Shown here one piece after another: positions 35,238 to 47,056 of a stretch of DNA of 64,000 bases. The stretch is taken from NCBI RefSeq assembly GCF_910592395.1, contig NC_088315.1, positions 6,264,501-6,328,500 on the forward strand, in the 5' to 3' direction. Each line of letters opens with the position of its first letter. The stretch's first letter is position 1. The DNA comes from Lineus longissimus. Taxonomy: Eukaryota > Nemertea > Pilidiophora > Heteronemertea > Lineidae. The notes under the pieces are model-generated. The model ran no database searches, was not told the DNA's origin, and worked only from the letters and a program-made list of their open reading frames with translations. A program made the position numbers and the translations under genes.

Positions 35238-37439
35238 TTGTTAGAACAGCATCAATATTAGCAGTGACATGACGTGACCAATACCGGACTGTGAACCATA
35301 TGAACAGAACCCAACTTGAAATGTGTCCTATCATTCAATTTCAAAGAGTGCTGGAGTAAGGCAACTAAAAATATACACCCGAAAACTATATTTTCTAGTT
35401 AACTTCTTTTTTAACAAGATATTTTAACAACAACTTAACAAGCCCAGTTTGTATCATTTCTGAATGACCTAACCACTATTCAACCAGGTTGGTGACCTCT
35501 CCAGATAAAAATTGGCAAGTATTCGGAGAGACACCAACATGCAGGCCTCTCTACATTTTTACCTCGGGACCAATGACATGTCACTTTTTGTGTGGGATGG
35601 AATAGTGAAGGAACTACAAACACATGTCTCAATTCAGTGTGATTCTTACATGAAAGCACCACTGATGAATGGGCGGAAATGGTCATTCCACAATCAAATG
35701 ACCTTTTCTTTCCTAAAAAGAAGTGATGTTACAAACTATATGAAGGGAATACACCAAGATGTTCATGACAACATATTTTATTATTACCACAAAAAATGTT
35801 TTCACTGAGCATGACTATAACATCAGTTCAGGAGTTCAGCACTGGATGTCAACTGCATTGACACCACAGTCCTGTTGACTATCAACAAGCCATTTGCACT
35901 CTTCCAAGTGGATGCAACCCTATCTAACATAATTGCACCACATCTGTCTTTGCAGTGAACAGCAGCAGAAATAACCGGCATTAGGGTTCTAATCTCACAG
36001 GAGTTCACCACCCTTGGGTTTCAATGCTTCTGACACCACTTCATGACATGATCTTGTCTTGCACTTGCACTCTTTCTGATTACAACTTGAGCATTCATTC
36101 AACAACACAAACTGACAATAATAACAGAGGAATTACACATCTTTAACATTTCTGAAACAGAGATTAACCTGTTTATTTCTACTTCAGAATAAGCAGTAGT
36201 TTCTTCTCGATTTTCTGTAAGTAACCATCAACCAGAACCTTTTCCCTCCGATTTTCTTTCAGTAACGGTGAAACACCTTCATATCTAGTCAATTAATTAC
36301 TCTTTGGAGCTTGCAAGTTGATTAGACCTACAACTACACACTACCTACACGCCAATATTCTCGATCTCACCACCAGAAATTTTGCTGACAGAAAGAACTC
36401 TGGTATTGACTGAAATAGACTCAGCCTTCCACTTCAGGGTTGAAGAATTGGAAGTTTGGTTAGCAGTAGCATTTTTAAATTGCCAACATAAGACATCTAA
36501 TCATTTCAATGTTCACCCAGGGTTAATTTGATTCTTCGTAGATTTATCAAGAAGCACCATTGTCTGAAACTTGGGACACCTCTTTTCATTTCTGATTTCT
36601 CCCATCTTTTGCCTTGGATGTAGTTTATCTTCAACTTCAAAACTGCATGCACTCTTTCGTAAAACAACCATTCTATAAATCAATAATGATTTTTAATCTG
36701 ACACTGTCACTCGACTCACTGGTACACAGAGCTTATAATATATCACACACAACATAGAATTTGCAGGCTCATTATCAAGTAAAACAATGAGCTTATTTTA
36801 TTGTTATCAATTGATATTGATCTGCGTCTGTGACGACATGTTGTCTGTCAATGACAATGAGTGACGACCAGATTTTGCAAGACTGGAAAAGTGAAATTGT
36901 GAAATAAATTGTTGCGAAACGAAGTTTATACATACGGTAACGGTATTCAAATCCAAGTCAAAAATAGACCAATATGACCACACCTAATACCTTTGATTGT
37001 TTAAAATTCGGCAGAGACAATTTATCATTAACCTCTCAGTTAAAAAACAAGAAAATACATAACCAACAATATAGGGCATGGGCAAGGCCAACCAAGGAAG
37101 CCAATCCTTCCCCTTGTGCGATGTACAGATGTACGTGGGTGTGTACTGAAAATGTACGAAGCCAGTGGGGGCAATTTGAGGGGAAACAAAACCAACACCG
37201 TACTGCCTTTCAGAGCGATAAATAAATCGGAATGCGATCCTTTCGAATCTTTATGATCTTTGGATCACATATGACGCTTTTCCTCACCTAAGATACTATA
37301 TTATTATCATTATTTGCAATAATAAACGGTGCTTTTAACGGACAAATTCCTAGAATGGCGACACATTCGGAAATGTTCGGACATCATGCTCGGCAAAACT
37401 CGGAATTTCCAAGCGGTAAAAAGTGAAACTAACCCGGAA

Positions 37440-37451
37440 GTTGATGGCAAC
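37440..37451 (+). promoter_or_regulatory. X-box-like half palindrome upstream of pitchfork
   Basis: GTTGATGGCAAC lies 93 bp upstream of the pitchfork ATG. It matches the right half (GGCAAC) of the RFX X-box used by ciliary genes, but the left half lacks two bases of the consensus. Suggestive only because the downstream gene is ciliary. Confidence 0.2.
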
Positions 37452-37543
37452 TTGACAACCAGTAAACAAACCTTTTGTCGTTTTATTCCAGTTTCTGTGG
37501 GCAAATACTTCCAGCTCTAGTCAGATATCATCCCGAAATAAAT

Positions 37544-39605
37544 ATGGACGGTAAGAATAAATTCTAAAGATCATTTTTAAATTGTAAAATTTGAAATTGC
37601 TTGCTTTCAGAGGTCTGCATTTTCTTGATATCTTTGAAAGATTTTTCATCAATCAACAACAATTTAGACTGTTGCATGCACAGTACAAGGACACATACAC
37701 TACAGAGTGCAGCAGAAAAAATGTACAGTGAGAGTGATGGGATGATTGATAAAACCCTTGGCCCCATGATCATCATCAGTGACAGACGTGGTTGGTACAT
37801 GGAGAGATGCCTTTATTCATCATTTTCATTTATATGTACCCAATGGTACTGGAATGATTGGATCCAATCCAAATCTGTCTCGTGTCCGAATCATCATTTA
37901 CCTCAATCTGATAGTACAATATATGTATGTAACATCATTGTCTACTGAATCTCATATCACTAGATCAGTGCTAATTGTTAAACTCTTCTCCATGCAGTGG
38001 AACGGAAGCCTCGCGTTGTCTTCATGACAACACTGGACCGTGAGATGTTCCCCTCATCAATGCCTTACAACAGATTTGGTAACGAGATAGCACCTTTAAG
38101 AGGAGCGCCACACAGAGGACCAGGCTGCTACAACAACGAAGAGGTTGGTATCTGACCTTCCATGGATATTGCATAACCATTGAAGTGACCGATGATGTCA
38201 TATTTGTTGTAAATTTTGAGATCGTTGTATAATCCACAGTGATAAAGATTTAGAGATATAGACTTCCTGCAATCCCACTGAGAACATTTTCACTCAAAAA
38301 CCTTATTTTCATCTCAATTTCAGGTCAGCAATTTCAAATATATAGCAGATCACAAAATCACCAGTACAAAGGGTTACTCACTGGGTGCAAGGACAGCAGA
38401 GAGATTAAAAAAAATTGACCAGGGTGTACCAGCTGCACCAACTTATCAGACAACGTGCACAGATCCAAAGGTTTTCTCACCAGCCTTTAAACCATTCTCT
38501 AATGGAGCAATGAGGTTTCCAGAATACAAACGAGATCTGGTTGTCTTACCTGGGTAGGTTGCATCAAATATCACCTCTCGGTCAATCCTCATGCAAGAAC
38601 ATTTAGACAAGTTGCTTAAAGACACAGAGATGATATGTGACCAACCGCGACAAAATGAGTCGCATGTCGCACAGAAGATGGGCCTAAAATGACACCAGGA
38701 CATAATAGAAGAAATTGATATGCTCCGATTTTACAAAAGGCAGACAATGGTGAAATGAACAACCAGTCTGTCTCAACCTGTCAAGCTCAGAGCGACATGC
38801 GACTCATTTTGTCATGGCGGGTCACATATACGGTTCAGTTGCAGGGACAGTATGGTTTTCAGGTGGAGTTTCATGCATCAGGTTTAGTGAGAATTCACAA
38901 CAGCTAGTAGGAGGAGGAGGAATACTTACTGCTCACGACACTGATGCTCTGTTGCCTTAGTTGTCCTAGCAGATGGATGTACAATTTCAGGTTTATGGAT
39001 TTCGTGTCTCCTTGTTTGATTTGACAAATATCTTTTCTTGACAGACCTGGAACTTACGAACACAACATCAAGTGCAACCGACAAGTTAAATGGCATGATT
39101 CATTCGGTGGGGCCCCCATCAATCTACCACAAGTACAGATACAGAGTACGATAGACAAGAACACCGATAAGGTTGGTATAATTGTAAAGTAAATTGAAGC
39201 TTCTTTCTGGCTTGATTGTGATACAGATTTGTATCGGAAAGAGGGGATATTTGGCATTCTTTCTCACTACATTATGTAAAGTTTCATGTTGGTCCAAGTC
39301 TGGATTGCTTTATTGAGGGGTAAATAAAATTGTGATGGAGCTTGTCAAGCCTTGTGTGAAAATGTCAACCCTGGCAAGTACATGTAATTGCTTATGCAGA
39401 AAACGGTATGACAAAAATTAAAAGGAAAAGCCTACTGTATTCAGATTTACCTCCAGAAGATAACCTTTCAGAATAACTGAACTTGAATTTCATGTCAAGC
39501 ATATTTAATATAACTTCATGTATCTTTATTTTCCAGCTCTTCAGTACCAAAGAGGAGAAAAAGTACCACAGGAAATTAGCATACCTCAAGCTTTACTATG
39601 ACTGA
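37544..39605 (+). CDS. PIFO: Protein pitchfork / ciliary microtubule-associated protein 3
   Basis: Small ciliary protein; the mouse protein localises to the ciliary base and promotes Aurora A activity in cilia disassembly. Exons: 37544-37550, 37998-38143, 38324-38553, 39045-39171, 39537-39605. They total 579 nt, 192 aa, against about 191 aa in human. Phases 1, 0, 2, 0 close exactly. Recognisable family blocks are an N-terminal 'REMFPSSMPYNRFGNEI', then 'RGAPHRGPGCY', then 'KGYSLGARTAERLK' in exon 3, a 'PGTYEHN' block bridging exons 3 and 4, and the C-terminal 'KLAYLKLYYD'. The first coding exon holds only 7 coding bases (ATG GAC G), so the start depends on this splice; an alternative is initiation at the in-frame Met of exon 2. 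Intron 3 carries a MITE at 38,636-38,826. Confidence 0.92.
38636..38826. mobile_element. TGTGACC-ended MITE, copy 1 (pitchfork intron 3)
   Basis: A 191-bp element with inverted ends TGTGACC...GGTCACA, flanked by TA on both sides (38,634-38,635 and 38,827-38,828). Internal arms pair over 'GACAAAATGAGTCGCATGTCGC'-type sequence. TA duplications suggest mobilisation by a Tc1/mariner-like transposase. It shares ends and the internal CTTGACAGGTTGA with the copy at 61,074. Confidence 0.75.
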
Positions 39606-40320
39606 ACCAAACACTAAAACTTTATAAACTGTGATATGAACTTATAAGCTGTGCAATGCACTGCCATACAGGGTGTAGAAACAAAATAATCAATGAAACC
39701 ATAAGTTCTGTTTTTAATTGAAAAACATACTGCAACTGCTGTATCTAATTTCTTTGATGCGTATCTCAGATTGCAAATTTACTACTGCTTTGTGCTTTTT
39801 CTCTTGATGTTTTCTCAGTTTATGACAAATTTACCGAGACTGCTGTATTTCTATGCTTCTTTTTTACAATCTGTTGATCATCATGATATGCAAGGAAACT
39901 ATTTTTCCAACATTACTCATGATGTACTGTAAACTTTCCAATGGAAAACATAATGTTCACTTGGTCTACGCCCTATTGACAAAAACAATCATGTACAACA
40001 TTCCAAAACCATTTGTGATGATCCTTTATACAATCTACAATGTACATGTTCATGTACAAGTTCGGACACAATATCTGCTGATATAAGTTATCTACTTCAC
40101 TTGTGTTATGTTTATAATATACATCTCCTGTTCTTCCAAAAGAGACAAATAGGATCACCTTCCTGATCACATTCAAGGCTGAAGGCTGTCCTGGGGTCGT
40201 TGAAATGCAAGCTTTTTGTCTTAAGCTATCGTTTGCACTACATTCCGTCCAGAATTTTCTTATGTAAATAATCATATATGTTTTGTGACTTTGTTTATAA
40301 AATCATGTTGTTGATATGTG

Positions 40321-40326
40321 AATAAA
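40321..40326 (+). terminator. Poly(A) signal of the pitchfork gene
   Basis: A canonical AATAAA sits 716 bp after the stop codon and is the first one I see on the plus strand after the gene. It implies a 3' UTR of about 0.73 kb. The convergent DDX51 gene ends about 0.5 kb further on. Confidence 0.65.
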
Positions 40327-40568
40327 CATTAGCTTTAAGAAAACAGAACTTCTGTTTCTCATTTGAACACGGAACAATATTCAGAAAGAGGCCACTGTCA
40401 CAATCTCACAGTCACTTGGACCGTATCCATCTGAACAGTGGTACAGCATTTGAGACGACACCACAATCCTTTTGTAGGATGAAATCGACATGATGGAAGG
40501 GGGTGATGTCACAACCAGTTACTGCGATGGAGACAAATGCCTCATATAAGTTTACAAAACCTTTTTTT

Positions 40569-40579
40569 GGGGGGGGGGG
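40569..40579. repeat. Poly-G tract
   Basis: A T-run followed by an 11-G run between two convergent genes. Low complexity; its length may be unreliable in the assembly. Confidence 0.8.
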
Positions 40580-40854
40580 TGGACATGGACCAGTGCGGGT
40601 TTCTTTGTGGGAATGGCCAGCCAAACAAACATGGGCTCACAGTAGCCACATGCAACTTGAAATCCACTGAGAAGTTTCTGGGTTGTTACAAATGCTCACT
40701 GTGACAATAAGTAATGACAAACCGTGCAATACCAATCTTACTGAGGACTCTGAGTTTTCAGTAAGTAGGTTAGTAAGGTTTGTGTCACAAAAATGTCTTT
40801 GCTGTGCCAGGCCCTCGGATGAAATTTACATGAAAAATCATACTTATAGCATCT

Positions 40855-40860
40855 TTTATT
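40855..40860 (-). terminator. Poly(A) signal of DDX51
   Basis: TTTATT on the plus strand is AATAAA on the minus strand, about 145 bp beyond the DDX51 stop. This gives a short 3' UTR that does not overlap the convergent pitchfork transcript. Confidence 0.6.
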
Positions 40861-41005
40861 TTCTCAAATAAACTTCATGTAGGGTACATGTAGCACCAAC
40901 TAGCCACAAAAAGCATAATTTCCGTGGGCCTAATTATTCAATGCCCGATGTCTCTCATTCTCCACTTCAAAATGTCAATTTCAAGCACTATCCCCTCCAG
41001 AGGCA

Positions 41006-44000
41006 TCATCTCTTTTTCTTATTCTTTTTCTCATTTTCCGACTTAAGAATTTCCGGAATCTTCTGTAATGCCTCCTCGAATTGTGGGACAAGTTTTTTCA
41101 ATTGTGATTTGGTTGCTTTGTGTTCGTTGATCTTTTCCTTCCCAGCTCCTTTCAACATCTTCTTGAAATGGTGAACCTGAAAAGAAGTAAGATCGTTTTC
41201 ACCTCTGTAAGCATGATCCCCGCTCTATCAGGAATGGTGTTTTTGGTACAAAATAGGCAATTAGACTTGTTATCAGGGGATCACCATTAAGGACAGCATG
41301 TGCCAGTCTTAAGGGTGTCTTCAATAGAGAGGTTCTTGATAGATCAGTTTGAACTTGCCTCTTTTTTCTCCAGGAGAGTAAAAGCCGACCCTGGTCGTCC
41401 GGCTCTAGCCGTCCTCCCAATCCTGTGGATGTACGTCTTGATAAACGGGGGCGCCTCATATGATATCACATAGTGCACATTGTCAACATCCATCCCACGT
41501 GCCATGGCATCAGAGCAGATCAACCTACAAAGAGATAACGACAGTTAGAAGAAGAGTTGCGTCCATGTTTGTAACAAATGAATCATTTTTTCTAAGTACA
41601 ACACAAACAGGCCATTCAAATGAGATGTTAAGCATCTTTGTACTCAGTAGCTTGGACAGGTCAGACTCCTCCATCGTTAACTTACATGTCAACTTTTCCA
41701 GCTTCAAACTGCTTCAGCACTCTTGCTCTCCGCCCGGAGTGTAGCTTCGACGAGAATTCACGAACCTCAATGCCACCGAAGAGTTTCACGACAAGGTACA
41801 GGCGATGTGTTGATTCTACCGAGTTTGTGAAGCATAACACTTGCCGGAAGCTCAGGTTATGGAGAAAGTGGAGTATCAGTAATGGCCTTTGGCTGGCAGG
41901 ACACTCGATGAAGAATTCCTGAAACGATCAATTCAGAAATATAAGTCCAAAAGTTAGAATACTGAGAATGTAAAACTGCCAAGTCAACCGAGCATTAGGA
42001 GAAAGAAAGACTGGATGATACCCACGGATGTGATGATATCCCTGCAAAAGAGTTTGGGAAAGTACCACAGCAACATCTTCCAAATTGTCAAAATGTGTGA
42101 CTGAAAGGGAACATCTAAGCTTACCGAAAGTCCAGCAGGTGTTGTGTACTTCCCAACAAATTCTCCATCAACTTTAGCAGGACTCAGCACAGCTGCTTGA
42201 TCACCAGTCTCTCCTTCTCCCTCCACGGTAACCGGAGGAGCAGACGCCTTCTTCGTTGTCATGACAGACGTAAACAGCTTTGGCTGGAAGAGATTAAGCT
42301 GTTGCAGTTTCTCGGGGTTCTGAGACAACGTGGCCGAGAACAGCAACTTCTGGGGCTGGAAAGAAAATGAATTGAGATAAGTTTATTGATTCAACATCAT
42401 TTTATTTTACAGATGACAAGACAGTGTATATGAAAATCAAAAAGTTTATAAACCAATCAACTTACTGGTATGAACATATTCGCAGCACTTCTCACAGTAA
42501 GGGGAGCCTGGAATGATGTGAAGTTGTTCCTCTTGCTATTTTCCGATTGAAGAAACGCCGTCTCCACATGGTGTAACCAGTCTTGTTTGATCTCATCCAT
42601 CATACGATCTGCTTCATCGATGACGAGGAAGCGCAGGTGCTCCAAGTTGAAGCCTGGTGTCTTGCTGATGTGGTCGACAAGCCTGCCAGGGGTAGCGATG
42701 ATGATGTCCTTCTGGCAAAGGAGACCTCGAGGACTGGAAACAACAATTACAGACAATATAGTAAACCACTTGAAAGATTTCTGCCTCGCTTATTCACAAC
42801 CAGGCTATAACACTCAGATTTACTTGGTCACCAGTCAGGCCAAAGGCCACAATTCCTTCAATCGGGGGCAAATCAATGTAATCTTATGGTGCCTGTTTAT
42901 AACCTTACCAAGCTTGGCTAATCTTTTCAGGTTTTACATCCGTACAGTAGCTTTGAACTTGAATGAAGCAATCGCATTCAACATCCCTTATTTGTCAATT
43001 AGTTATGGTAAACCATGCGAGATAAACACGGCAAGTCTAAGAGAGTTTAACTTTACCCTTGTTTAACGAGGGCTTGTTGCTCCGATGCAAACGTCTTCTG
43101 TCCAGTCAACAATCCAACCTTGAGGGATGTATTCTGGCAGTAAGTCTGAAAGACCTTGTACACTTGTGTTGCTAGGTCTCTGACGGGTAGTACAGCCAAA
43201 GCACGGATCTGGCAGACTACCCTTGTTTGTAATGCCTGGACTATAGGAAGAACAAATGCCAAAGTTTTGCCGCTGCCTGTTGGTGAAGAGCAGCATATGT
43301 CATGTGGGCGATAGCCGGCTATTCCAGTGTAATGTGCGGGTTGGCTGGACCTCAGGATGGCAGGAATTAGGTCAGCTTGCACTGAAAAAGAAAAATTTTT
43401 GCACAATGAAGCTAACTGATTGTCAACTGCATGCTTTTACAGCACTCACAATATTTATTCTCCTAATTACGAGTCAGCATTGTTTACTATAGCACAAATA
43501 CTGCACCAACCTATTTCATTTTCTTCAAACAGAATCTGCCATTACCTGGGAAAAAATCATTGACAGCATTTTCTTTGAGCTTTCCGATAAGATGATCTGA
43601 GAGACCCGTGACCTGGTCTAATGGTACCCTGGAATTCCTAATGTCGGCACTCACAACTGACGGTTTGGTCAGCCAATCAGGAAGAACTCGTTTGACCTGA
43701 AAATAGTCAAAATATTGTTTTCATAGATGTGAAGTTGTGTGACATGTAATCAGTCTGTGGCCATACGCCATTGTACGCCTAAATGGTACATGGATATGTA
43801 GGTCTGTCAGTTTCATATGCCATTGGATGTGTTTCTTTGCAGTAACGCCACCAAGATGACACTCTTAGCGACAACCATGCCCAAGTTTTTTCCAACATTT
43901 CACGGCAGTTATGTTCAAGTTGAAGCTTAGACCCCAATTCAACAGTTCTCTCCTCCTGCCCCAAAATGTCCTCACCTTATTTGTCTGTGTCTCCCTGACT

Positions 44001-45049
44001 TTTCCAAGCACAGTGTAGCCACCAAAGTCATGACTTCCAAACTGGGCATCCTCCTCCTCAATAGCCTCAGCAGTATCTTCATCACCAGCATCACTTTCAG
44101 CCTCCTGATCAGAACCATGATCTGCAGCAGATTCGTCCTCTGGCAACTTCTTCTCATCTGCATCATCTTCACTTCCACTTGACGCAGAGCTTCCTGAATC
44201 ATCAGACTCTACTTTTGTAACTTTCTTTTTCTTTATAAGTTCTTTCTCTACTTTCCCATTAAAAGCCTTATTCAACAGAGATCTTTCTTTTGTTTTCTTC
44301 TTTTTCTTGTGTTTTGGACTATGGCATGCTTCGAAAGAAATATCACTGTCAGCAGAATTCTCAACACCTTCATATTTGTTGGCTTGTATCTCACAGTCAG
44401 CACTCTCCCCATTCAATCTTTTCTCAGACTCCTTATTCTTTTTTCTTTTCAGTTTCTTTTTGGAAACTACCTCAGCTTCTTCACTTTCATCATCTTCAAA
44501 CTTGCATTTCTTCACCTTAGACAATTGGCTATCTTCTTCAATTTGTTTGCGTTTCTTTGAAGTTTTTTTATGAGACCTTTTCTTTGATGTAGGTGAAGTT
44601 TCTTCTTGAAAGTCAATCCCTTTCTCAGACTCGTGAACACCACTGGTCTGTAATTTTTTTCTCAGCTTTGCCTGTTCATTTATTCTTTCAAGAATTGTCT
44701 TTGCCTGACTTCTTGATTCAATAGTACCATCCTCTTTCTCATCACCAAGGTACCTAAAAAAAATAAAAACTCAGAGATTATTCACTATGAGATAAGTATG
44801 TTATATGTTCAGTGGATAAATACAGCCTTCCCCAAGAAACAATACAGACAGGAAGGCAACTTTAGGAAATTTGCTGCTGTTGTGTACATCTATACATCTA
44901 CATACATTTAATGTACAGACTGCATAAGGTCTGAAAAACAATCGATTTTTTTTCACCGAAATCCAATATTTTGTTTAAATCTCTTCATCTAGACTAATCA
45001 TGCATATGCCAAGGCATGTATCTTACCTATTGACAACGAAAAGTGACAT
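41006..45049 (-). CDS. DDX51: ATP-dependent RNA helicase DDX51 (Dbp6 type)
   Basis: Nucleolar DEAD-box helicase for large ribosomal subunit (28S 3' end) maturation; yeast Dbp6 is its relative. Exons: 45027-45049, 43976-44753, 43546-43696, 43057-43381, 42466-42733, 42125-42355, 41686-41918, 41359-41524, 41006-41176. They total 2346 nt, 781 aa. The N-terminal third is Lys/Glu/Asp-rich and low-complexity. Helicase motifs: I PTGSGKT (351-357), ATPGR (439-443), DEAD (465-468), SAT (522-524), V 'SDAMARGMD' (674-682), [10 protein letters not shown] (703-710). The C terminus is Lys-rich. Human DDX51 is 666 aa; the extra length is the acidic/basic exon 2. The intron between exons 8 and 9 has a GC donor (GAG|GCAAGT), and the protein alignment requires this junction. 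The gene is head to head with FICD. Confidence 0.94.
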
Positions 45050-45343
45050 TGTGAAAGATGCTTTTGAACCGATTTTATTTTCACACGTGAGAATTTTAAT
45101 TTTTCATGGTCGCGGCCATGTTGAATCTCGCATTTTCGCTATCAAACGAAATCTACTAACTTCGTTAATACAATTTATATAATTAACTTCTTACGCCAAT
45201 CACATTTAAATACAATAAAAAAAGTTGTTTATGTAATAAACTTAAAAAACTGTAGTTTAGATTTTGTTCAAGAAAAAATAAATTACGACTAGAGGGCGCT
45301 TTGGTAATGCTGACGTATCACTTAGTACGAAAATCCTGAAAAA
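45050..45343. promoter_or_regulatory. Shared bidirectional promoter of DDX51 and FICD
   Basis: Only 294 bp separate the two start codons, so both 5' UTRs and the promoter lie here. Visible elements are a CCAAT box (45,196-45,200), a CRE/UPRE-like TGACGTAT (45,311-45,318), a GAGGGCGCT block at 45,293-45,301 and a YY1-like GCGGCCATGTTG near 45,113. There is no clear TATA box and no complete ERSE (CCAAT-N9-CCACG). Roles of these sites are inferred by resemblance only. Confidence 0.6.
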
Positions 45344-47056
45344 ATGGGATTGGTCAAATGTAGAGATGACAGTCAAGAAAATCAATCAAATGATGACAAA
45401 ATGTCCGAAATTTCTACCCAAAAGATGACAACAGTGATCACATGTGGCATTGTGTTTCTGACAGGGGTCTCTTTGGCTCTGTTGGTGATGTGGATCCCAA
45501 GCTTTCGGGTGTTCCTGAATCTGATAGATCGCGGAAAAACATTTTCCGGCTTGTCACCCCCTCCATCTGGTTTTGGAAGAATAACGGATGGTCATGATCA
45601 TCCGTCTCTGTCGTTAAAGAAAAAGGCTGCAGTTAGCGCAGGTATTGAATGACTGTCATTTAGACCAATGTAAATGTGCGTTATTCATAGATTTGACAGC
45701 TGCACCTACTCGGGCTACTGTCAGTCCAGGTGGTGTATGGTACCGTGCTACCTCATCGTAATTCGTATAGAAATAGGATGCCATCAGACCTTTTAAATGG
45801 GATGCAGCGCCAACCATGGAATTCTCTGGACCAAACATAATGCTGTTCTATTTATGTATTTCCTAATGCGAACAAGTTCGACTTGTACATGTGATGCCAC
45901 TGATGGTCATACATTCACATTGGCGTATCTTGCTGCTATCTTTTTCAAGTCTAATGTTATTTTTTCAGATTTGAAGAATGAAGCCCTTGCATCCCTTCAC
46001 CTAGCCTTAGAGATGAAAGCAAAGGGGAAAATAGAGAAAGCTACAAAGCTGTTTCAGCACGCATATTCCCTTGATCCAAAGCATGCTGATGTTCTGGTCG
46101 AGTATGGAAAACACATTGAGGATGAAAGTGAAGATATCATATTTGCGGAGCACCTGTATACCAAGGCATTGGTTGTCAACCCTGACCACACAAGAGCAAT
46201 TACAATGAAGGCGCGAATTTCACCCATGGTTAAAGACATCGATAAAACAACCCTGGACAGAATTGATAACAAGCGAGACGAATTATATAAAATTCCTGAT
46301 GCACATCCAGGACTTCGGCGGATCAAACAGGAGGCTTATTTCCAACACATCTATCACACAACAGCAATAGAGGGGAACACTATGACATACCTGCAGGCAC
46401 GACATGTTATTGAGACACGGATGGCGATAGGCGGGAAGAGCGTGTTAGAACATAATGAGTTACTCGGATTGGATGCTGCGTTGCGTTACGTTAATAGTAC
46501 CTTACTTCGTCGCATAGGCATGATATCGCTCACGGATATCCTTGAAATTCACAGGCGTGTTCTAGGTTATGTTGATCCCCATGAAGCAGGGAGGTTGAGA
46601 AAGACCCAAGTCTTTGTCGCAGATCACCGTCCCCCTCATGCTAAAGATGTGCCTGCCCTAATGTTTGAATTCGTGGAGTGGTTAAATAGTTACGAGGCAC
46701 TAAATCTCCATCCAATCGAATATGCAGCCTTGGCACATTATAAATTTGTTGTGATCCATCCATTTTATGATGGAAATGGTCGGACAGCTAGGCTATTGAT
46801 GAATCTAATACTTATGCAGGCAGGATTTCCACCAGTGACGATAAAAGTGGAGCAAAAACATGAATATTTTCAGCACATAGTCACAGGCAATGAAGGTGAT
46901 ATACGGCCATTTATACGATTCATTGCTAGGTGTACAGAAATTGCCTTAGATGAATTTCTCATGTGCTCATTGGAGTCTCATGATTTAGTGTTAGCTGACG
47001 ATCACAGACATTCACAGCCAACAGAAAACGGCAGGACTATAATCATTGAACCTTAG
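45344..47056 (+). CDS. FICD: Protein adenylyltransferase FICD (HYPE)
   Basis: ER-membrane enzyme that AMPylates and de-AMPylates the chaperone BiP/HSPA5, tuning it to unfolded-protein load. Exons 45344-45641 and 45969-47056; phase-1 intron; 1386 nt, 461 aa (human 458). Order: short cytosolic N terminus, one membrane helix (about 31-52), two TPR-like helical repeats (about 103-180), inhibitory motif TTAIEGN with E234, then the Fic core HPFYDGNGRTAR (363-374) with catalytic H363. E234 and H363 fall at the same residue numbers as in human. An N-glycosylation site N275-S-T is also present. All catalytic and auto-inhibitory residues are intact, so dual activity is expected. The start is the first ATG after the shared promoter, with A at -3. 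ATTAAA at 47,073-47,078 and AATAAA at about 48,319 are candidate poly(A) signals. Confidence 0.95.

Larger units (their letters stand above)
33541..37543. other. Upstream region between the ZC3H11A-like and pitchfork genes
   Basis: Probably holds the 5' UTR intron and non-coding first exon of the ZC3H11A-like gene, whose start exon has a splice acceptor just upstream of its ATG, plus the pitchfork promoter. A pyrimidine-rich tract (about 34,165-34,250) and a 51-bp direct duplication (35,136) are the only structures I see. No coding exon is recognised, and a transcription start cannot be placed. Confidence 0.5.
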
